A DNA stretch of 54,142 nucleotides from Alphaproteobacteria bacterium UBA3002 (GCA_002346425.1 DDZS01000063.1:1-54142); one strand, 5' to 3'. Positions 16,609-26,303 are shown, counted from the first letter of the stretch. A program made the numbers and translations. The notes: generated from the letters alone by a model not told the origin.

Positions 16609-16825
16609 GCTTCTGCTGGTACCGGTGCGGCTATATCAATGGGTAATTTCCCCACTGCTGCCGGTAAGTTGCCGGTTCGCGCCCAGCTGTTCGCATTACA
16701 TGATCGAAGCAGTCACACGGCACGGGCCATGGCGCGGCACATGGCTGGGGCTAAAGCGCATCGGGCGCTGCCATCCGCTTGGCGGAAGCGGCTATGACCC
16801 GGTGCCACTGAAAGAGGAACGCTGA
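16580..16825 (+). CDS. yidD: Membrane protein insertion efficiency factor YidD
   Basis: The 81-residue protein carries the YidD signature: an amphipathic RLYQWVISPLLP helix, then SCRFAPSCSHYMIEAVTRHG and GRCHPLGGSGYDPVP. YidD assists YidC-dependent insertion of membrane proteins. The ATG at 16580 was chosen because it leads directly into the hydrophobic helix; it lies inside the rnpA gene, with translational coupling likely. The stop overlaps the yidC start by one base. Confidence 0.93.
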   Translation: MTHFATCLAKLLLVPVRLYQWVISPLLPVSCRFAPSCSHYMIEAVTRHGPWRGTWLGLKRIGRCHPLGGSGYDPVPLKEER

Positions 16826-18537
16826 TGCAACATGATTCATCCGAAGGCCGCAATCTGATTCTGGCCATTATTCTGTCGATGCTGGTCATCTTTGCCTGGC
16901 AATATTTCTTTGCGCCGCCCCCGCCGACAGAGGAGATGGTGAAGCAAGAAGGCAGCGATGCCGGGATGGAACCAGCCATTCCCGATGATCAGGCTCGCGT
17001 GGTGGAAGTGCAGGACCGCGAGACGCTGCTCGCCCAATCGCAGCGGCTGCCGATTACTAGCGATACGGTCACTGGATCGTTGCAAGCGCAAAGCCTGCGC
17101 TTCGATGATCTGCAATTACCGCGCTATCATCTGACGGTGAATCCCGACAGTCCTCCGGTCACCCTGTTATCACCTGCCAAAGGCGAAAACAGTTATTTCG
17201 CGGAATTTGGCTGGCTAGCGACCGATAGCAGCATTCGCGTCCCAGACAGTGCTACACAATGGCAGAATGAAGGCGAGGCCCTCACCCCGGAGCAATCGAT
17301 TACGGCGAATTGGGAAAATGGGCAAGGGCTGCAATTTACCCGTAAAGTGGCGATTGAAGGCGAATATCTGTTTAATATCGAACAACGCGTAACCAACAAT
17401 AGCGACACGCCGGTAACGCTTTATCCATATGGACGGGTCAACCGGACCTTTGCCGATGATAAAAAACATTTCTTCATTTTGCACGAAGGGCCGCTTGGGG
17501 TCTTTAATGACCGTTTGAGCGAACTGACCTATGAAGATTTGCGCGACGAACCCAACCAAAGCTATAAAACCCAGCGCGGCTGGGTTGGCATTACCGATAA
17601 ATACTGGCTAACCGCTTTGATTCCCGATGCGGATACTCCTTTCACCGCACGCATGAAATTCAGCGAAGTGCGTGGGCGCGGAACGTATCAGACAGATTAT
17701 ACTGGCAATGGCGTCACAGTAGCGCCCGGAGAAACCATTACCCTAAACCACCGCTTGTTTGCAGGCGCAAAAAAAGTAGCGCTGTTAGAACACTATGCTG
17801 ATGATTTGGGGATTCCGCTATTTGATCGCGCGGTCGATTTCGGCGCGCTGTATTTCCTGACCAAGCCCATTTTTCACGCGCTGGACTTCTTTAATAGCTG
17901 GTTAGGCAGTTTCGGATTAGCGATTTTGTTGCTGACGGTTTGTATCAAGCTGATCATGTTCCCGCTGGCGAATAAGTCTTACAAGGCGATGAGCCAGATG
18001 AAGCTGCTGATGCCAAAAATTCAGGAGCTGCGCGAGCAATATGGCGATGACAAAATGAAACTGAATCAGGAAGTCATGGCGCTATATAAACGCGAAAAGG
18101 TCAATCCGGCATCTGGCTGCGTGCCGATTCTGATTCAGATTCCGGTGTTTTTTGCCCTGTATAAGGTGCTTTTCATCACGATCGAGATGCGTCATGCGCC
18201 CTTTTACGGCTGGATTGAGGATTTATCAGCCCCAGACCCCACGACCTTATTCAATTTCTTCGGATTATTCCCATGGGATGTGCCGGCCTTTTTGATGATC
18301 GGGGCGTGGCCGCTGATCATGTGTGTGACTATGGTCATTCAGCAGCGCTTAAACCCGCCGCCTTCCGATCCGGCACAAGCTATGGTGATGAAATTCCTGC
18401 CCTTCGTGTTCCTCTTCCTGTTTGCTACCTTCCCGGCGGGACTGGTGATTTACTGGGCGTGGAACAACACGCTGTCGATTATTCAGCAATGGCTCATCAT
18501 GCAGCGGTATAAGCGCACGCATCACGTGGCAAAGTAA
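16825..18537 (+). CDS. yidC: Membrane protein insertase YidC
   Basis: YidC inserts and folds inner-membrane proteins, alone or with SecYEG. The 570-residue protein has an N-terminal helix (about 9-28), a large periplasmic domain to about residue 340, then the conserved core of five membrane helices. The core includes SNWLGSFG-like and LIMFPLANKSYKAMSQMK segments, NPASGCVPILIQIPVFFALYK and the terminal FATFPAGLVIYWAWNN. Length and architecture are typical of Gram-negative YidC. It starts on the last base of the yidD stop, and engB starts one base after its stop. Confidence 0.97.
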   Translation: MQHDSSEGRNLILAIILSMLVIFAWQYFFAPPPPTEEMVKQEGSDAGMEPAIPDDQARVVEVQDRETLLAQSQRLPITSDTVTGSLQAQSLRFDDLQLPRYHLTVNPDSPPVTLLSPAKGENSYFAEFGWLATDSSIRVPDSATQWQNEGEALTPEQSITANWENGQGLQFTRKVAIEGEYLFNIEQRVTNNSDTPVTLYPYGRVNRTFADDKKHFFILHEGPLGVFNDRLSELTYEDLRDEPNQSYKTQRGWVGITDKYWLTALIPDADTPFTARMKFSEVRGRGTYQTDYTGNGVTVAPGETITLNHRLFAGAKKVALLEHYADDLGIPLFDRAVDFGALYFLTKPIFHALDFFNSWLGSFGLAILLLTVCIKLIMFPLANKSYKAMSQMKLLMPKIQELREQYGDDKMKLNQEVMALYKREKVNPASGCVPILIQIPVFFALYKVLFITIEMRHAPFYGWIEDLSAPDPTTLFNFFGLFPWDVPAFLMIGAWPLIMCVTMVIQQRLNPPPSDPAQAMVMKFLPFVFLFLFATFPAGLVIYWAWNNTLSIIQQWLIMQRYKRTHHVAK

Positions 18538-18538
18538 T

Positions 18539-19147
18539 ATGGGGAAAGCCGCAACGCATCTGTTTCGGCAGGAATGTCGCTTTGTAGCGGGTGCGGCGGT
18601 GCCGGAGCGGTTGCCGCCACCGACTCTGCCCGAGGTGGCCTTCATCGGCCGCTCGAATGTCGGCAAGTCTTCGCTGATCAATACGTTGGTGAATCGTAAG
18701 GATTTAGCGCGTACCTCCAAAACCCCAGGGCGCACACAACAGCTCAATTTCTTCAATCTGGGTGAGCAGCTTATGCTGGTGGATCTGCCCGGGTATGGCT
18801 ATGCCAAAGCCTCGAAAACTGCCGTCGCGGAATGGAATCGGCTGATCAGCTATTATCTGCGGCAGCGTGCAATATTAAAACGCGTCTGCGTGCTGGTCGA
18901 TAGCCGACATGGCTTGAAAGACAGCGATCGCGAGATGATGCAGATGCTGGATGTGCATGCGGTTTCTTATCAGATTGTGCTGACAAAAATCGATAAACAG
19001 AAGCAATTGGCCACGATTATTGAAGGCGTCGAAGCGGTGCGCATGGAGCATCCGGCAATGGTTCCAGACCTCCTGGCCTGCAGCTCGGTAAACGGAAAAG
19101 GGATTGAAGAAGCGCGCGAAGCACTGTATGCCCTGACCCAAGCTTAA
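18539..19147 (+). CDS. engB: Ribosome biogenesis GTPase EngB (YihA/YsxC)
   Basis: The 202-residue GTPase has G1 GRSNVGKSSLIN, G2 around TSKTPGRTQQLNFF, G3 DLPGYGYAKA, G4 TKIDK and a G5-like SSVNGKG near the end. EngB acts in late assembly of the 50S subunit. The start ATG is separated by a single base from the yidC stop, so translation is probably coupled. argB follows nine bases later, an order common in alphaproteobacteria. Confidence 0.96.
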   Translation: MGKAATHLFRQECRFVAGAAVPERLPPPTLPEVAFIGRSNVGKSSLINTLVNRKDLARTSKTPGRTQQLNFFNLGEQLMLVDLPGYGYAKASKTAVAEWNRLISYYLRQRAILKRVCVLVDSRHGLKDSDREMMQMLDVHAVSYQIVLTKIDKQKQLATIIEGVEAVRMEHPAMVPDLLACSSVNGKGIEEAREALYALTQA

Positions 19148-19156
19148 GGAAATGCC

Positions 19157-20107
19157 ATGGAAGTAAAGAATCAGAAACCGCGTGAAAATATGCTGCGTAT
19201 CGCCAAAACCGTTTCGGAGGCGCTGCCTTATATTCGGCAATTTGCGGGAGAAACCTTTGTCATTAAATTTGGCGGCCATGCCATGGGCGAAGAAGCGCTG
19301 ACCAAACGGTTTGCGCAGGATATCGTATTGCTGAAAAGCATTGGCGTGAACCCGGTGGTGGTGCATGGCGGCGGGCCGCAAATCGGCAAAATGCTGGAAC
19401 GCCTGAATATTAAAAGCGATTTCATCGATGGCTTGCGCGTCACGGATAAAGACACCGTCGATATCGTAGAAATGGTGTTATCCGGCTCGATCAACAAAGA
19501 AATCGTCTCCGCGATCAATCAGGCGGGCGGGCTGGCTTTAGGCCTATCGGGCAAAGACGGGGGCCTGATCAAAGCACGCAAGCTGAGCCGCACGGTGAAA
19601 GACCCGGATTCCAATATCGAAAAAATCATGGATTTAGGCTTTGTTGGCGAACCCACACACGTCAATCCTATGGTGTTGGAAGATTTGCTGGAATCGAACG
19701 TGATTCCGGTCATCGCGCCGATCGGCATGGGTGAAGACGGCGAGACGTATAACATCAATGCCGATACCGCGGCGGGAGCAATTGCCTCGGCCTTAGGCGC
19801 GTGCAAATTATTAATGCTGACCGATGTGGCGGGCATTCTGAATAAAGACAAAGAGCTGATCAGTGAATTATCGGCTGCCGAAGCGCGCGCGTTGATCTCC
19901 GATGGCACCATCAGCGGCGGCATGATTCCCAAAGTCGAAACCTGCATCGATGCGATTGAACATAGTACCGAAGCCGCGCATATTCTCGATGGGCGCATTC
20001 CGCATGTGCTGCTGGTCGAAATTTTCACGTCGCATGGTGCCTCCACCATGATCAAAAGTGAGAATTACGGGCTGCCAAGCGACCGCGAAGCGTTGCTGCG
20101 ATTCTAA
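19157..20107 (+). CDS. argB: Acetylglutamate kinase
   Basis: ArgB phosphorylates N-acetylglutamate, the second step of arginine synthesis and often the feedback-controlled one. The 316-residue protein has FVIKFGGHAMG, VVVHGGGPQIGKML, the long NADTAAGAIASALGACKLLMLTD segment and GGMIPKVETCIDAIEHS. An N-terminal extension of about 25 residues before the first strand matches the arginine-sensitive hexameric class. AAGGAA upstream serves as ribosome binding site. The next arginine gene, argC, is 16 kb away at 36121. Confidence 0.96.
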   Translation: MEVKNQKPRENMLRIAKTVSEALPYIRQFAGETFVIKFGGHAMGEEALTKRFAQDIVLLKSIGVNPVVVHGGGPQIGKMLERLNIKSDFIDGLRVTDKDTVDIVEMVLSGSINKEIVSAINQAGGLALGLSGKDGGLIKARKLSRTVKDPDSNIEKIMDLGFVGEPTHVNPMVLEDLLESNVIPVIAPIGMGEDGETYNINADTAAGAIASALGACKLLMLTDVAGILNKDKELISELSAAEARALISDGTISGGMIPKVETCIDAIEHSTEAAHILDGRIPHVLLVEIFTSHGASTMIKSENYGLPSDREALLRF

Positions 20108-20140
20108 TCTACCCGTTGCTATCTCAGACGTGAATAACGC

Positions 20141-20611
20141 TTATGCGATAATATAGGGTGTAAACTCGGCAACGATATCGCGGTAGAGCTGCTGTTTGAA
20201 CGGCACGATCACATTTGGCACTTCCTGCACATCGAGCCAGCGCCAAGCAGAGAATTCCGGTTCTTCAGTCGCGATATTGATATGGCTGTCATCGGCATTC
20301 AACCGCATCAGAAACCATTTTTGTTCCTGCCCGCGATATTTGCCGCCCCACATTTTGGGGACCAGATCCTCCGGCAAATCGTAATGCAGCCAGCGCGATG
20401 ACTCGGCAAGCACCGTAACGTCGGTAACACCGGTTTCCTCGCGCAATTCGCGGCGTGCAGTAGTTAGCGGATCTTCGCCGGGGTCCATTCCCCCTTGCGG
20501 CATTTGCCAGGCTTCCGATGTGCGATCAATGCGTTGCCCTACGAAAACCTGATTCTGCGCGTTTAACAGCATGACGCCCACGCAGGGGCGATAGGGTAGG
20601 CTGGCGGTCAT
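20141..20611 (-). CDS. rppH: RNA pyrophosphohydrolase (Nudix)
   Basis: RppH removes pyrophosphate from 5'-triphosphate mRNA ends and so starts decay. The 156-residue protein begins LPYRPCVGVML, as usual, and has the Nudix box GGMDPGEDPLTTARRELREE followed by TGV, then WLDVQEVPNVIVPFKQQLY near the end. The ATG at 20611 was chosen because it leads into the domain, is preceded by a strong GGAGGGG, and overlaps the stop of the upstream DUF610 gene as ATGA. A frame extension to 20677 is not conserved. Confidence 0.94.
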   Translation of the reverse strand: MTASLPYRPCVGVMLLNAQNQVFVGQRIDRTSEAWQMPQGGMDPGEDPLTTARRELREETGVTDVTVLAESSRWLHYDLPEDLVPKMWGGKYRGQEQKWFLMRLNADDSHINIATEEPEFSAWRWLDVQEVPNVIVPFKQQLYRDIVAEFTPYIIA

Positions 20612-21810
20612 TTCCCCTCCGTACAGACCGAAGCGGGGACCAGCGCGATCTGCTGGCGCACCAGCGTGTCGATCCATTCCTGTGCCATGGCTAGCGATAA
20701 CGGTGTTTGGCGCATCAATGCAATCGCGCAGCCATCGGCACTGGCCGCTTCGGCGACCGCTTCGAATTGCGCACGGATAGCATTCGGGGCAAGCTCATCA
20801 TCCACCACGCGGGTCACAATCGCGCGGCGATCCGCACTAAACACCGCTTTCGCCGCGGCATTTAGGGGGGCTTTTGCCACAATCAACCCTAACCCTTGTT
20901 TTTCGGCTTGCTCGCTTAGCCAACGCGCTTGCGCGGGCGTGTCGGAATAGACCTCACCCGGCGGCAATACCAATCCAGCATATCCCGCCGCGGTGGCCAG
21001 CGTGCGATAAAGGCGAGGCAACGCGTCTTCAGGTTGCATATCGCTTAACAGCGCCAGCGGGCCGGGATCGCTCGCGGGGAAATCCGCTGGTTGAGCTGAA
21101 AGTTCCAGCCAGGCTTCGTGCCCCGTATTACGGGCGCTTTCCATCCAGCTTTGAATTTGCGGCGCATAGGGTGATAGAGAAAAACTCACATTCACGGGCA
21201 ATTTAATCGCCTCTTCGCTCAATGCTTTCTGATTGCCTAAACCCATGACAATTAGCGCCACTTTCGGGGTTTTGCCCGAGACCGTATAAGGCCTGCGATA
21301 GGCGCTGAATGGGGTTTGTGTGTAGGATGAGGCGGGAATAACCCCATAATCAGTCTGAGTCAAAAGATCTTGTTGCACAGGCGCCAAACTGGCGCCGGTC
21401 GGCGGTTCCACGCGGATGGTTTCCACCGCGTCATTCTGCGTACCGACCAAGCTTGCAATATCGTCCGCAGGTGTTGGCGCGGGTGTATTGGTCGGCGGTG
21501 TTTCGGTAACGGTTTCTTCCGGCGCGCCCACATCGAATGTCGGCTGATCATTGGCACCCGGGGCAGCTAATGGAGCTTCTGCTGCAGGAGCCGCAGCTTG
21601 CGGTGTATAGGGGTTGCCGGAAACTTGGCCGGTTTGCGGATCGATACTGACGCGCTGGCCATTGGATAAAGCCTCCAGACTCGCATCTTCACCGCTCGTA
21701 AAAAACACTGCCGCAAAGACGATGGTCAGCAGAAGTAATAGCCCGGCGATTGCCGCCAGCACATAAGGAAAACGACGCGGCTGTGCGGCTGCTCCGGCGT
21801 CGTCTTGCAT
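20608..21810 (-). CDS. Divergent polysaccharide deacetylase family protein (DUF610)
   Basis: The 400-residue protein has one N-terminal membrane helix (about 14-36), a Pro/Ala/Thr-rich periplasmic linker to about residue 180, and a C-terminal divergent polysaccharide deacetylase domain. That domain starts KVALIVMGLGNQ and includes GHEAWLELSAQP. Family members usually have aspartates in the first strand; here the position reads VMGLG, so metal binding may be lost while the GHE motif remains. The substrate is unknown, but its place between ctpA/envC and rppH suggests an envelope role. It overlaps ctpA by one base. Confidence 0.82.
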   Translation of the reverse strand: MQDDAGAAAQPRRFPYVLAAIAGLLLLLTIVFAAVFFTSGEDASLEALSNGQRVSIDPQTGQVSGNPYTPQAAAPAAEAPLAAPGANDQPTFDVGAPEETVTETPPTNTPAPTPADDIASLVGTQNDAVETIRVEPPTGASLAPVQQDLLTQTDYGVIPASSYTQTPFSAYRRPYTVSGKTPKVALIVMGLGNQKALSEEAIKLPVNVSFSLSPYAPQIQSWMESARNTGHEAWLELSAQPADFPASDPGPLALLSDMQPEDALPRLYRTLATAAGYAGLVLPPGEVYSDTPAQARWLSEQAEKQGLGLIVAKAPLNAAAKAVFSADRRAIVTRVVDDELAPNAIRAQFEAVAEAASADGCAIALMRQTPLSLAMAQEWIDTLVRQQIALVPASVCTEGK

Positions 21811-23096
21811 CAGGAAGCCTTTTGCGCCACGACGTTATCGTAAATCGACAGCGCACGAATCAGGTCGATCGCACGTGACAATTGATAATCATTCTCCGCA
21901 CTCAGCTCGGCCTTGCGTTCTTCGCTCAGCTTCTCTTCTTCCTGATCGTTGGTCAGGTGACCGCGGAGCGATGCTTCACTGCGAGAATCTGCTGTATCAA
22001 TCAGTTCCACCTTAGCGGGTTCGACAAGGATATCCGGTTCAATGCCTTTTGCCTGAATCGATACACCCGAGGGGGTGTAATAACGCGCTGTAGTTAAACG
22101 CATCGCCCCAGCATTTTTCAGCGGAATCACCGTTTGAACCGAGCCTTTTCCGAAGCTTTTTGTCCCCAAAATTACCGCGCGCTTATGGTCTTTCAATGCA
22201 CCGGCCACGATTTCGGACGCGGATGCCGAACCCTGATTGATCAACACCACAATCGGCATACCATCGGCAATGTCGCCGGCTTGGGCCGTATAGCGTTTGG
22301 TGTTAATGGGATCGCGTTCGCGGGTGGAAACAATCTCCCCTTGCTCTAAAAATGCGTCCGAGACGGCAATCGCCTGATCCAGCAGACCACCGGGATTGTT
22401 ACGTAAATCCAGCACGATACCCTTCAGCTCGCCACCGATGTCTTTGCGCTGCTTTTCCAGCTCGCGGCGCAATGAATCGTAGGTGTTTTCGGAGAAAGAG
22501 GTGATCCGCAGATAAGCCACATCTTTTTCGGAACGGGAACGCACGGAGCGAATTTTGATGATATCGCGTGTGATGGTGATTTCCATTGGCTCGGTTACGC
22601 CTTCACGCAGCACCGTGATTTTAATATCGGTGCCCGGCTTACCGCGCATTTTTTCCACCGCATCACCCAGAGTCAGCCCCATGACGGCTTCTCCGTCAAT
22701 CTGACTAATGAAATCCCCGGCTTTGACGCCTGCTTCGAAGGCGGGCGTATCATCAATCGGGGAGACAACTTTAACCAAACCATTTTCCATGGTCACTTCG
22801 ATGCCTAGCCCGCCGAATTCGCCGCGGGTTTGCACCTGCATTTCTTTGAAGCTTTTATCGCTTAAATAGCTGGAATGCGGATCGAGCGAGGTCAACATCC
22901 CGTTGATGGCGGATTCGATCAGTTTTTCATCTGCCACTTCTTCGACATAGTCGGCGCGTACACGCTCGAACACATCGCCAAACAGGTTCAGCAGGTCATA
23001 GGTCGACTTAGCCTCCTGCGCTTGCGAGCTTTGCCACGCAAAGCCCCCGGCGGTGAAAATGACTAATGCCGAACAGATTAAAAGCCTACGCATCAT
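21810..23096 (-). CDS. ctpA: Carboxyl-terminal processing protease (S41 family)
   Basis: The 428-residue protein has a signal peptide (residues 1-26), a PDZ domain around 95-175 and an S41 protease domain. The likely catalytic pair is Ser292 in NQGSASASEIVAGAL and Lys317 in GTKSFGKGSV. Periplasmic CtpA proteases trim or degrade proteins by their C-termini and in several bacteria control cell-wall hydrolases. It lies directly after envC, so a link to that hydrolase activator is plausible. The C-terminal tail after residue 360 is charged and low in complexity. Confidence 0.94.
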   Translation of the reverse strand: MMRRLLICSALVIFTAGGFAWQSSQAQEAKSTYDLLNLFGDVFERVRADYVEEVADEKLIESAINGMLTSLDPHSSYLSDKSFKEMQVQTRGEFGGLGIEVTMENGLVKVVSPIDDTPAFEAGVKAGDFISQIDGEAVMGLTLGDAVEKMRGKPGTDIKITVLREGVTEPMEITITRDIIKIRSVRSRSEKDVAYLRITSFSENTYDSLRRELEKQRKDIGGELKGIVLDLRNNPGGLLDQAIAVSDAFLEQGEIVSTRERDPINTKRYTAQAGDIADGMPIVVLINQGSASASEIVAGALKDHKRAVILGTKSFGKGSVQTVIPLKNAGAMRLTTARYYTPSGVSIQAKGIEPDILVEPAKVELIDTADSRSEASLRGHLTNDQEEEKLSEERKAELSAENDYQLSRAIDLIRALSIYDNVVAQKAS

Positions 23097-23115
23097 GATT
23101 CCTTCTCAATCCTTC

Positions 23116-24267
23116 CTAGCGGCTGGCCGCTAACTCTCTGACTTTACGCATCCAAGGCGCGGGGTCAACCGGCTTGCTGCCTTTTCGTAATTCTACATAC
23201 AGCTCACGCGCGTCGGGTGTCTCTCCCATCACACCCAACGTGGCGTCCTGGCGGACGACTTCACCGGGCTCGACGTAAAGCACGTCCATACCCGCCGTCA
23301 CGCTATGCCAGCCATCGTCATGCTGTACGATCACCATATTACCATAATCCATGAAGTCACCTGCAAAAACGATTGTGCCCGGATGCAGGGCTTGCACCAA
23401 AGATTGCGCCGGAGTGACAAGTGTCATGCCGCGTTGTGTTTCGCTGCCGACTTTTTGAGCAAATCGGTATTTTGTTTCACCCTCAGGCAGGGCCAGCGCG
23501 CCTTTGCGACTGGCAAAAGAGGTTTTCGGTGCCGATGCTTTGGGTTTAAACTGCGGCTCTAGTGTTGCAAAAAATTCTTTTTCTTCCGCCAAGCCATCCA
23601 GCAATTCTTTCAGCGATCCGGCACGGTCAGACAAGCGTTCAACTTTCTGATTGGCTTCCGCCTGTTTACTGCCCAGACTGGCATGGAAGGATTGCCGGGC
23701 GGCAAGGGTATCCTTCAACTCACGTTCCTTGCTACGAAAGTTCGCTTGCTGGGTTTTTAACACGGACTCTTCCTCGCGCAGCTTGGTCTGATTGGCGAGC
23801 AGGGCCTTATGCGCCGCCAGAATTTGTGCAAATTCGGCTTCCGACGCGCCATAGGTCACATTCAGGGCGCTAGCGGTTTTTAGTAAGGTTTCCGTATCAT
23901 CCGGTTTGCCCAGCACGTAATGCCGCGGTAGGCGCTGCATGCGAATCATGCCGTATAATAAACTTCCCACGGCATCGCGCTGCGACTCCAGCTCTGCTTC
24001 CTGAATAGCAATTTTCTGTTCTAACGCGGTAATGTTGCCCCGCTGGGTTTGCATGCGTTTATCTAGCTGCTTCATATCCGTTAGCAGGGTCGTGCGCTTA
24101 TTTTCTAACGCGCCTAATTCACTATTAACCCGGCTGATCTGCTCAGAAAGTTCTTTCGCTTTCTGAGAAGTGACTTCTAGTTCTTTCAGCGTGTCCGCCA
24201 GCTTCTCCTGATTATTGGCGACAGCGGGTGTGGCCAGCAGGCAGAGGATGATGCACCAGTTACGCAC
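23116..24267 (-). CDS. envC: Murein hydrolase activator EnvC (degenerate LytM/M23 domain)
   Basis: The product has a signal peptide cleaved after about residue 17 (ATPAVA), long coiled coils over residues 20-240, and a C-terminal LytM fold. The fold shows GTIVFAGDFMDYGNMVIVQH and ELYVELRKGSKPVDPAPWM. The zinc ligands of active M23 peptidases are absent: the first H-x3-D motif is missing and the HxH reads YVE. As for EnvC, it should therefore activate an amidase at the division site rather than cut murein. It overlaps gpmI by eight bases and precedes ctpA by 19 bases. Confidence 0.92.
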   Translation of the reverse strand: MRNWCIILCLLATPAVANNQEKLADTLKELEVTSQKAKELSEQISRVNSELGALENKRTTLLTDMKQLDKRMQTQRGNITALEQKIAIQEAELESQRDAVGSLLYGMIRMQRLPRHYVLGKPDDTETLLKTASALNVTYGASEAEFAQILAAHKALLANQTKLREEESVLKTQQANFRSKERELKDTLAARQSFHASLGSKQAEANQKVERLSDRAGSLKELLDGLAEEKEFFATLEPQFKPKASAPKTSFASRKGALALPEGETKYRFAQKVGSETQRGMTLVTPAQSLVQALHPGTIVFAGDFMDYGNMVIVQHDDGWHSVTAGMDVLYVEPGEVVRQDATLGVMGETPDARELYVELRKGSKPVDPAPWMRKVRELAASR

Positions 24268-25798
24268 GCAGCGCCTCTATCAAATTCGCGCCGGTCATGG
24301 CTTTGGGTTGTTCCAAGCCCAGGCAAGCGAGCACCGTTGGGGCGACATCAACCAGACTGCCATTGCGGATAGTCATTTCTGGCGGCAGGGCATCGCAGAC
24401 GGCCACAAAAGGGACTTGATTAAGGGTATGCGCCGTATGCGCCTGACGGGTCGTGCCATCGAAAAGTTGTTCGGCGTTACCATGATCGGCGGTGATGAGT
24501 AAGGTTCCGCCCTTGGCTTTTACGGCTTCCCACAGCGCGCCGATACAGGTGTCGACCGCTTCGACTGCTGCTTTAGCCGCCGCCATGTCGCCTGTATGGC
24601 CGACCATATCCGTATTAGCATAATTAACGACGATCAGGTCGAATGTATTCGCGTCTATCGCCGAGACGAGCTGTTCGGTCACTTGCGGCGCGGCCATCTC
24701 GGGCTGTAAATCATAGGTGGCCACTTGCGGTGAGGGAATCAGGATGCGCTCTTCGCCATTGAACACGGCTTCGCGTCCGCCGTTTAAAAAGAAGGTAACA
24801 TGCGCATATTTCTCGGTTTCGGCGATACGTAGCTGACGCAATCCTGCGCGGCTGGCGACTTCGCCCAGCGTGGCGTCCAGACGGTCAGGCGGAAATAGCG
24901 TGGTCAAAAACGGGTTCAGTTTTTCCGAATATTCAACCATGCCCGCTGCATGCGCGAGGTGGACGCGGGTTTCACGCGCGAAACCGTCAAATGCCGGATC
25001 GAGCAAGGCCGTCAGTAGTTGCCGTGCGCGATCGGCGCGAAAACTGGCCATCAAAAGACCGTCGCCTTCTTGGATGCCTAAATAGCCATCGGCAACCATA
25101 GGCATCACAAATTCATCATTTTTGCCAGCGGCATAGGATGCAGAAATCGCGTCAAGCGGGTCACCCATTGGCGCGCCTTTACCAGTAACGATTGCCTCAT
25201 ACGCCAGTGCCACGCGGTCCCAGCGATTGTCGCGGTCCATCGCATAATAGCGTCCGCAGAGTGTCACTAGCCGCACCTGGGGCTGCCCAGTCAGCCAGTC
25301 TTGCAATGTTGTTAGCAATGTTTTGGCACTTTGCGGTGGCGTATCGCGACCATCGAGAAATGCATGGAGGCAGACCGGCACTCCAGCAGCACTTACTGTT
25401 TCCGCCAATGCTAAAATATGCGTGTAATGCGCATGTACCCCCCCATCCGAAAACAGGCCCATCAGATGGCAGCTGCCACCACTTGCTTTCAGAGCATCAA
25501 TATGAGCGAGCAAGGCAGGGTTAGTGGCGAGTTCGCCTTGAGCAATCGCATCATTGATCCGTGGCAAATCCTGCTGAATCACACGGCCCGCGCCGATATG
25601 CATATGGCCGACTTCGGAATTTCCCATTTGCCCTTGTGGCAGGCCGACATGGCCTTCGGACGCTTCAATCAAACCATTTGGATAATTGGCGATAAAATGG
25701 TCCCAATTGGGGGTTTCAGCCTGTGCGATGGCATTATGCTCGGTTCCGGGTTGGTAGCCCCAGCCATCGAGGATGCACAGCACGACGGGTTTGCTCAT
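24260..25798 (-). CDS. gpmI: 2,3-bisphosphoglycerate-independent phosphoglycerate mutase
   Basis: GpmI interconverts 3- and 2-phosphoglycerate in glycolysis. The 512-residue protein starts PVVLCILDGWGYQ with the first metal aspartate, has the phosphoserine nucleophile Ser61 in GQMGNSEVGHMHIGAGR, the HAFLDGRDTPP segment, and the second metal site in TADHGNAEQ. The ATG at 25798 begins the conserved N-terminus; the frame upstream overlaps rlmH and is not conserved. It is the first gene of the gpmI-envC-ctpA-DUF610-rppH run typical of alphaproteobacteria. Confidence 0.97.
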   Translation of the reverse strand: MSKPVVLCILDGWGYQPGTEHNAIAQAETPNWDHFIANYPNGLIEASEGHVGLPQGQMGNSEVGHMHIGAGRVIQQDLPRINDAIAQGELATNPALLAHIDALKASGGSCHLMGLFSDGGVHAHYTHILALAETVSAAGVPVCLHAFLDGRDTPPQSAKTLLTTLQDWLTGQPQVRLVTLCGRYYAMDRDNRWDRVALAYEAIVTGKGAPMGDPLDAISASYAAGKNDEFVMPMVADGYLGIQEGDGLLMASFRADRARQLLTALLDPAFDGFARETRVHLAHAAGMVEYSEKLNPFLTTLFPPDRLDATLGEVASRAGLRQLRIAETEKYAHVTFFLNGGREAVFNGEERILIPSPQVATYDLQPEMAAPQVTEQLVSAIDANTFDLIVVNYANTDMVGHTGDMAAAKAAVEAVDTCIGALWEAVKAKGGTLLITADHGNAEQLFDGTTRQAHTAHTLNQVPFVAVCDALPPEMTIRNGSLVDVAPTVLACLGLEQPKAMTGANLIEALRA

Positions 25799-25823
25799 GC
25801 GCGGAAGTATAACAGAGCGCGCT

Positions 25824-26288
25824 TCAGTGTCCACTATGATACGGGTGGCGGTTAAGAATACTCCATGCCCGGTAGAGTTGTTCGGTGAGCATCACGCGCG
25901 CTAGCATGTGGGGCCAGGTCGCATTCCCAAAGGCGAGAATCAGGTCGGCCTTGCTGCGTACCGCGTCGCTTAAGCCATCGGCGCCCCCAATCAGTAGACC
26001 GACGGATGCGTCGCCCACCTCTTGCCAGCGGCCAAATTGTTCGGCGATGGCTTCGCTGGAGAGATGTTTGCCGCCGGAGTCGCAGGCGATCAGGCGCTGA
26101 CAGTCTGTGGTGGCGTGTAACAATGCATTACTTTCCTGCTCAATCCGTTGCGTCGGAGAGAGTGACGGCTTACCGGCAGGAATTTCTTTGATCTGTAGCG
26201 CCCACGGCAGTTGCTTTTGATATTTAGCGATTAAATCCGCATGTGGCCCGGGTTTGCATTTGCCAACTGCGGCAAGGATAAGTTTCAT
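25824..26288 (-). CDS. rlmH: 23S rRNA pseudouridine1915 N3-methyltransferase RlmH
   Basis: RlmH is a SPOUT methyltransferase that modifies pseudouridine 1915 of 23S rRNA on the 70S ribosome. The 154-residue sequence begins MKLILAAVGKCKPG and has the SAM-binding knot in GLLIGGADGLSDAVRSKADL and the family ending LYRAWSILNRHPYH. Length is typical. It follows rsfS, separated by an 82-base gap that contains a palindromic REP-like element, which suggests a transcript boundary or processing site between the two. Confidence 0.95.
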   Translation of the reverse strand: MKLILAAVGKCKPGPHADLIAKYQKQLPWALQIKEIPAGKPSLSPTQRIEQESNALLHATTDCQRLIACDSGGKHLSSEAIAEQFGRWQEVGDASVGLLIGGADGLSDAVRSKADLILAFGNATWPHMLARVMLTEQLYRAWSILNRHPYHSGH

Positions 26289-26303
26289 GAATACCTAATA
26301 GCG

